Source of the DNA: Anaerospora hongkongensis | GTDB lineage: Bacteria; Bacillota; Negativicutes; Sporomusales; DSM-15969 | Reading direction: 5' to 3' | Assembly: GCF_004339805.1 (NCBI RefSeq) | Contig: NZ_SLUI01000005.1 | Span: 124,001-188,000 of the forward strand | Length of the DNA stretch: 64,000 bases | Shown: positions 60,021 to 64,000 of the stretch, one piece after another | Numbering within the stretch: position 1 is the first letter of the stretch | Layout of the letters: each line of letters begins with the position of its first letter | Position numbers and translations under genes: made by a program | The notes under the pieces: model-generated | The model's database searches: none | What the model saw: only the letters and a program-made list of their open reading frames with translations | What the model was told of the DNA's origin: nothing

Positions 60021-60578
60021 ATGCTTTCCTCAATTTCAACAATCGGAGAAAAGTTAAAAGAAATCCGAACAAGAAAAAAATTAAGTCTGGATGAAGTCTC
60101 TCATCTGACGGAAGTTAGCAAGCCTATGCTGGGACAAATAGAACGGGGGCAGTCTATTCCCACAATTACGACACTTTGGAAAATCGCAACTGGCTTGAAA
60201 ACCCCACTTTCCTCTTTTTTGGAGGACAGGCAAGTGGAATACAGCATCGTTACTATTGATGAAATAGAAGTTATTTCAGAGTATGATGGAAAAATGCGAG
60301 CTTACCCATTATTTACTTATGATCCGCTTCGCAATGTCGAAACTTTTTTCATTGAATTTGCCCCCGGCTGTTTCCATCACTCGGGAAAACATGATAATGG
60401 TGTGGAGGAGCATGTTTTTGTAATCAGTGGGAAATTGCAGCTTATTTTAAATGGAAAAGAGATAATTGTAAATGAGAAACAAGCTATTCGCTTTTATGCG
60501 GATGTCCCTCATTCCTATAACAATTCATTTGAAGGTGCTTGCACAATTTACAACACGATATTTTATCCCAAGCGTTAA
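60021..60578 (+). CDS. XRE-cupin transcriptional regulator
   Basis: 185 residues, start 60021 with AAAGGAG six bases upstream. HTH: IGEKLKEIRTRKKLSLDEVS and KPMLGQIERGQSIPTITTLW; cupin part with HHSGKHDNGVEEHVFVISGK. The gene precedes an MBL hydrolase by about 14 bases, probably one operon. Direct repeats of TATGTTATA lie just upstream (around 59968-59998) and may be its binding sites. Confidence 0.87.
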   Translation: MLSSISTIGEKLKEIRTRKKLSLDEVSHLTEVSKPMLGQIERGQSIPTITTLWKIATGLKTPLSSFLEDRQVEYSIVTIDEIEVISEYDGKMRAYPLFTYDPLRNVETFFIEFAPGCFHHSGKHDNGVEEHVFVISGKLQLILNGKEIIVNEKQAIRFYADVPHSYNNSFEGACTIYNTIFYPKR

Positions 60579-60592
60579 AGGAGGAAAAGGGA

Positions 60593-61471
60593 ATGTACGA
60601 ATTAATACAAGTTGCAGAACAAAGTTACTATATACAAACCCCCTCAAAAATTGGACTAGTCAAATTAAATGATACCGATGTTTATTTAATCGACAGCGGC
60701 AACGATAAAGATGCGGGACGCAAGGTGCGTCAGATTTTGGATGCTCATAATTGGTGTTTGACAGCGATTTACAATACCCATGCCAATGCCGACCACATCG
60801 GTGGCAACCGTTATTTGCAGGGACAGACGGGCTGCAAAATCTATGCGCCAGGTATCGAGTGCGAGTTTACAAAACACCCCATTTTAGAGCCATCTTTTCT
60901 TTATGGTGCATTTCCGCCGCAAGATTTACGGCATAAGTTTCTCATGGCCCAGGAAAGCGACGCTGTCTGTTTGACAAAAGATGCTTTGCCAAAAGGCTTT
61001 GAAATCATACCATTGCCAGGACATTTTTTTGATATGGCAGGCTTTCGGACACCGGATGATGTCGTTTTTCTGGCTGACTGTCTGTTCAGCAAACAGATTC
61101 TCGATAAATACCAGATCAGCTTCATCTATGATGTTGCCGCTTACCTGAAAACACTTGAGATGGTAAAATCCCTGACCGCAAAAATATTTGTGCCGGCCCA
61201 TGCAGAAGCAACGGAAAATATCGCTCCGCTTGCCCAGTATAATATTGACAAAGTGCAGGAAATAGCCGATAAAATCATTACTCTCTGTGAAGAACCCCTC
61301 TGCTTTGAGGTACTGCTGCAAAAAATATTTACGGCCTATAACCTCACAATGGACTTTGCACAATACGTTCTTGTCGGCAGCACTGTTCGTTCCTATCTTG
61401 CGTGGTTAAAGGATACCGGCCGGATTAGTGTCAGCTTTGAGCAAAATATGCTGCTTTGGAGGAAGGTGTAG
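60593..61471 (+). CDS. Metallo-beta-lactamase-fold hydrolase
   Basis: 292 residues, AAAGGAGG upstream of ATG 60593. MBL motif is NTHANADHIGGN: the second metal His of HxHxDH is Asn here; the remaining ligands are seen in LPGHFFDM, FLADCLF and PAHAE. Enzymes with this NAD variant form a distinct branch, so substrate cannot be guessed (thioesters, glutathione adducts, or quorum-sensing lactones are possible in the fold). Cotranscribed with the XRE-cupin regulator. Ends at copy 9 of the hairpin family. Confidence 0.85.
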   Translation: MYELIQVAEQSYYIQTPSKIGLVKLNDTDVYLIDSGNDKDAGRKVRQILDAHNWCLTAIYNTHANADHIGGNRYLQGQTGCKIYAPGIECEFTKHPILEPSFLYGAFPPQDLRHKFLMAQESDAVCLTKDALPKGFEIIPLPGHFFDMAGFRTPDDVVFLADCLFSKQILDKYQISFIYDVAAYLKTLEMVKSLTAKIFVPAHAEATENIAPLAQYNIDKVQEIADKIITLCEEPLCFEVLLQKIFTAYNLTMDFAQYVLVGSTVRSYLAWLKDTGRISVSFEQNMLLWRKV

Positions 61472-61490
61472 TTTCAATCCCAGCAACACA

Positions 61491-61530
61491 AAAAACGGCA
61501 AGGCTCAGTATCACTGAAGCCTTGCCGTTT
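61491..61530. terminator. Hairpin terminator, copy 9 of the repeat family
   Basis: AAAACGGCAAGGCTCAG and CTGAAGCCTTGCCGTTT arms; 12 bases from a duplicated tRNA-Arg tail. Confidence 0.82.
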
Positions 61531-61542
61531 CTCTATTCACTT

Positions 61543-61585
61543 TGGTGCGCCTGGGAGGACTCGAACCACTGGCCAACGGTTTAGA
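61543..61585 (-). pseudogene. Duplicated 3' tail of tRNA-Arg
   Basis: Forty-two bases match the 3' part of the tRNA-Arg gene at 62527 (CCA, acceptor strand, T-arm, variable loop) with one difference, then diverge inside the anticodon arm. Likely an attachment-site or duplication remnant. Confidence 0.75.
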
Positions 61586-61640
61586 ATACATCATCGTTTT
61601 GCATAATACTGCACTCACACCCTATGATACACTTCTTCGT

Positions 61641-62294
61641 TTATCTATTTAAGGCTTCTTTTTTTTCTTTCCTCATGTTTGCGGTGCTGATATAGTTCCA
61701 TTCTTTTACGATTTCTTCCGGCAGTTCTATGCGCATTTCAGTGCCATTATTGAATGGCATTATGATAGTTATTTTTTCTGCCGTGGGAAGTATGATAGCC
61801 ATGTTTCCTTTTGGTTCGCCCCAAAAGCCCTTCTTGTCGAGATTGTAGATTATGTTATTAACATCTATACCGGTTTTGTCAGTAATAGTAATTGTTTGGA
61901 CGGAATTGTCTTTGGTAATTTCAAATTTAGGCGGTGTTTTAAAACTAAAAACCATCAAAGGGTCAAAGTGCTTATCGGGAGCAAAAGTAGTTGAAGGAGA
62001 AGTAGTTGAAATTGCCATTGCCTTGATTGATAAATTAAAATCGGGGGTGGAAGCTATAAGTCCAGAATTTAATTTGTGTCGTTCTAAAATAACTCCTATA
62101 ACATATTGAGCACCGTCTTTTTCCGCAATTGTTTGTGCATAGACAGAAGAAATGAAAATGCCGTGATTATTAACGGTTTTACGAATTTCCGCAGACGCTG
62201 GCGTGGTAAAAACAAATACACAAATTAACAACAAAATAATTTTTTTAATCCTTCCAGAAAGTTGCTTAACGTGATTAGCAAAGTTTAGTTTCAT
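61641..62294 (-). CDS. Exported protein of unknown function
   Basis: 217 residues. A basic N-terminus and a hydrophobic segment (IILLLICVFVFTTPASA) form a signal peptide with cleavage near ASAE. The mature part is beta-rich (FDPLMVFSFKTPPKFEI, SVQTITITDKTGIDVN). No family recognised. AT-rich compared with its neighbours and enclosed between the tRNA-Arg gene and its duplicated tail, so it may have been brought in by integration at the tRNA. Confidence 0.68.
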   Translation of the reverse strand: MKLNFANHVKQLSGRIKKIILLLICVFVFTTPASAEIRKTVNNHGIFISSVYAQTIAEKDGAQYVIGVILERHKLNSGLIASTPDFNLSIKAMAISTTSPSTTFAPDKHFDPLMVFSFKTPPKFEITKDNSVQTITITDKTGIDVNNIIYNLDKKGFWGEPKGNMAIILPTAEKITIIMPFNNGTEMRIELPEEIVKEWNYISTANMRKEKKEALNR

Positions 62295-62476
62295 GAGTTA
62301 TACCTCCTGTTTTTCATCTGCCATTTTCAATTATAGTATAGCATATTGGGGTAACGTATAATAAATTGCGCCAAAAGAAAAATTGAATAAATTGGGAAAA
62401 TGCGAGGACCGCAGACTATGTGAAAAGTCTGCCGCCCCTTTGTCTCCCTATAGACAAGCCACTTTGACAGTAAAAA

Positions 62477-62520
62477 ACTAAGGCTTCAGCAACATCATCG
62501 ATGTTGTTGAAGCCTTAGTC
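62477..62520 (-). terminator. Terminator of tRNA-Arg
   Basis: Arms CTAAGGCTTCAGCAACAT and ATGTTGTTGAAGCCTTAG (one G-T pair) just downstream of the tRNA on the minus strand, followed there by TTTTTTA. Confidence 0.75.
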
Positions 62521-62526
62521 TACATA

Positions 62527-62603
62527 TGGTGCGCCTGGGAGGACTCGAACCACCGGCCAACGGTTTAGGAAACCGCTGCTCTATCCACCTGAGCTACAGA
62601 CGC
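62527..62603 (-). tRNA. tRNA-Arg (anticodon CCT), with encoded CCA
   Basis: On the minus strand GCGTCTGTAGCTCAGGTGGA starts the gene; the anticodon loop TTCCTAA gives CCT, reading AGG. Acceptor stem GCGTCTG/CAGGCGC pairs with one G-T; CCA is encoded. The T-stem GGTGG/CCTCC has a T-T mismatch in the middle. Confidence 0.93.
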
Positions 62604-62751
62604 ATGTTAATACTAGCTATGTCACTTCACTGTTTAGCAGCCGGCCCAAACCGTGACAAAAGTAAAGATAACGCTAATTAGTATACCATTTTCCTCAGCT
62701 CAATGTCAATTGGAAGGAGTTGTCTGCTGGTAAGAAGCAAGCGTTCCCCTA

Positions 62752-63162
62752 TTAACTATGCAGCGATAGTCCCCTGGTTATTTTATCAACAATTTTTTTG
62801 TCCTCCCGCAGCGCCAAACCGATTAAATTAAGGTTATCACTGCTTGCCATTTTAACAGCGGCCCGGTTTTCCTCATCATGGGTAGTGGAAAACAGCTCTT
62901 CTGTAAAAATGGCAATAGGAACATTCCGTTCCATGGCCCGCTTATAGGCCTTTCTAATTCCTTCAGCGCTGCCGGCGAACATCAGCATTGGTTGACGTAC
63001 CATTGGTAAATAGCTGTTGCCTGATGCGTCTTCATAGTTTCCCCCAACTAATCCTTCATTAGCGGCAACGATACCGCTGACGGTAAAAGCCGTCACATTC
63101 AGCTTCTGCCATACCGGTAAGTCTTCCCTGATAATAACGGCAATCTTCGTATCAAATTTCAC
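62752..63162 (-). CDS. DUF2000-family protein
   Basis: 136 residues from a GTG start with GGGAGGG six bases upstream; an open frame to 63288 is not used. KIAVIIREDLPVWQKLNVTAF, GNSYLPMVRQPMLMFAG and IAIFTEELFSTTHDEENRAAV are typical of DUF2000, a small peptidyl-tRNA-hydrolase-like fold of unknown function. It is 25 bases downstream of the AraC regulator gene on the same strand, and probably in its operon. Confidence 0.85.
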   Translation of the reverse strand: MKFDTKIAVIIREDLPVWQKLNVTAFTVSGIVAANEGLVGGNYEDASGNSYLPMVRQPMLMFAGSAEGIRKAYKRAMERNVPIAIFTEELFSTTHDEENRAAVKMASSDNLNLIGLALREDKKIVDKITRGLSLHS

Positions 63163-63187
63163 AACTTGCCCTCCCAGTTTACCCCTT

Positions 63188-63997
63188 TTATTGCACACCT
63201 TTTGCGTACAGCCCCGGCGTAATCCCCAGGTATTGCTTGAAGCGGTTGGTAAAGTGACTCTGATCACTAAAACCGGTAGCATAGGCACTATCCCGTAACC
63301 CCAATCCCTGTTTGATGAGCTCCTTCGCTTGCATCAGCCTGACGCTTTCCAGATAGGTATGGGGTGTCATTCCCATTACATGGGTGAACAGCCGCAGAAA
63401 GTAATAGCGGCTAAACCCGGTTGCTTGCGCTAAATCTGTCAGGGTGATGCTTTTGGCTAAATTCCCCTGTATATATGCTTTCGCCGTTTCAATCGCTCTA
63501 TTTTCTTTCCCGAAACGCAATTCTGTTAACCGGATATCCGCATACTTTTTCACCATACTGCTAATCAGACAAATCAGCATGCTCTCACTTTGCAACGGAG
63601 CACGATTATTCCGTAAGCAAATGTGCAGCTCGCGCAGCTGTTTAGCCAGTGCGGCGTCGTCAACCCGAACATTGTTAAACAGGGGCAGTTCGTTATCTCT
63701 GCCCGTGATATCTGACACGATTGCCCTCACCGGTGCTACCCGGGGGTATAATGCATAATACTCAAAGCCTTCTTCGTTAGCTGCTTCACCGGTATGAGCC
63801 TCGCCAGGATTTAAAAACAGTAACCCGCCCGGTGGTGTTACATACCGGGTATTGCCGCGATACCGAAACGTCTGCAGCCCCTTGTGAATGAGACCAATCA
63901 CATAGTAGTCGTGCATATGCCTGGAAAATGCCTGTCCCACAAAATAGCCATGCAGGGTTTCGATATCAAGCTGCGAGTCCCGGTACAGATTTACCAC
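63188..63997 (-). CDS. AraC-family transcriptional regulator, start near window edge
   Basis: 269 residues visible. An N-terminal cupin-type ligand domain (HMHDYYVIGLIHKGLQTFRY, LNPGEAHTGE) is followed by the double HTH of AraC (KSITLTDLAQATGFSRYYFL and LRDSAYATGFSDQSHFTNRF). The first codon visible is GTG at 63997, three bases from the edge, so the true start may lie outside the window. DUF2000 proteins are often encoded beside such AraC regulators. Ligand unknown. Confidence 0.88.
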   Translation of the reverse strand: MVNLYRDSQLDIETLHGYFVGQAFSRHMHDYYVIGLIHKGLQTFRYRGNTRYVTPPGGLLFLNPGEAHTGEAANEEGFEYYALYPRVAPVRAIVSDITGRDNELPLFNNVRVDDAALAKQLRELHICLRNNRAPLQSESMLICLISSMVKKYADIRLTELRFGKENRAIETAKAYIQGNLAKSITLTDLAQATGFSRYYFLRLFTHVMGMTPHTYLESVRLMQAKELIKQGLGLRDSAYATGFSDQSHFTNRFKQYLGITPGLYAKGVQ

Positions 63998-64000
63998 TCC

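Noticed and set aside
33356-61543. A single 28-kb genomic island bounded by the two tRNA-Arg tail copies
   Set aside because: The interval contains ileS with its T-box and many ordinary chromosomal genes, and no integrase was seen. The tails are better explained by smaller events.
63163-63288. Longer N-terminus of the DUF2000 protein
   Set aside because: The upstream frame overlaps the AraC gene and lacks a ribosome site; GTG 63162 has GGGAGGG.
1-64000. CRISPR array or complete insertion sequence
   Set aside because: No regularly spaced direct repeats and no transposase gene were found; the repeats present are isolated palindromes.

Overview
The window looks like a chromosome segment of a spore-forming, diderm Firmicute of the Negativicutes (Sporomusa/Pelosinus-like). 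The reasons are Firmicute-style strong Shine-Dalgarno sites with frequent GTG/TTG starts and a T-box ahead of ileS, found together with outer-membrane proteins (a TonB-dependent receptor and a beta-barrel ending in Phe) and strictly anaerobic metal metabolism (a Ni-CO-dehydrogenase-like protein, CooF-like ferredoxin, nickel/cobalt ECF transporter). The genus is an inference. Gene content is chromosomal; no rRNA, CRISPR array or complete transposase was seen. One tRNA gene, tRNA-Arg(CCT), lies near 62.5 kb.

Layout. 0-7 kb: 5'-truncated PAS histidine kinase, TPR-GGDEF protein, NhaC-type antiporter, and a MarR/MFS/isochorismatase-like operon. 7-12.5 kb: the most unusual block, a minus-strand operon of an NlpA lipoprotein, a four-cluster ferredoxin, a short (470 aa) CO-dehydrogenase-like protein, an FAD/NAD oxidoreductase, a two-cluster ferredoxin fusion and an unrecognised Cys-containing protein. 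12.7-21.7 kb: nitroreductase, GGDEF protein, metNIQ plus DUF169, HD-GYP protein, and a trio of membrane proteins containing a tandem duplication. 21.7-29.3 kb: nickel/cobalt ECF transporter with secreted accessory proteins, then a TonB receptor with a propeller-like partner. 29.4-35.6 kb: an AT-rich accessory island (two self-regulating-looking XRE repressors, an AbiJ/HEPN-like protein, unknown membrane proteins, an XRE-ImmA/IrrE protease with a partner). 35.8-38 kb: catA with a translation attenuator and two GNAT acetyltransferases. 38-46 kb: chemoreceptor, then a hybrid kinase / outer-membrane barrel / diguanylate cyclase operon. 46-51.8 kb: ferredoxin-nitroreductase with TetR, LysR with a hydroxyacid dehydrogenase and FosX, EamA exporter. 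51.8-57.2 kb: ileS under a T-box, MFS exporter with MarR. 57-64 kb: a small Spo0E-like gene, XRE-cupin regulators, an MBL hydrolase, tRNA-Arg with duplicated 3' tails, DUF2000 and AraC genes.

How the parts may work together: the ECF transporter could supply nickel to the CODH-like enzyme, whose electrons could pass via the CooF-like ferredoxin to the FAD/NAD oxidoreductase. Cyclic-di-GMP signalling is prominent (three GGDEF proteins and one HD-GYP). Catabolic and stress genes are mostly paired with their own local regulators.

The window also carries a family of at least nine near-identical, polar terminator-like hairpins, all placed downstream of minus-strand genes, a second duplicated terminator, and scattered REP-like palindromes.
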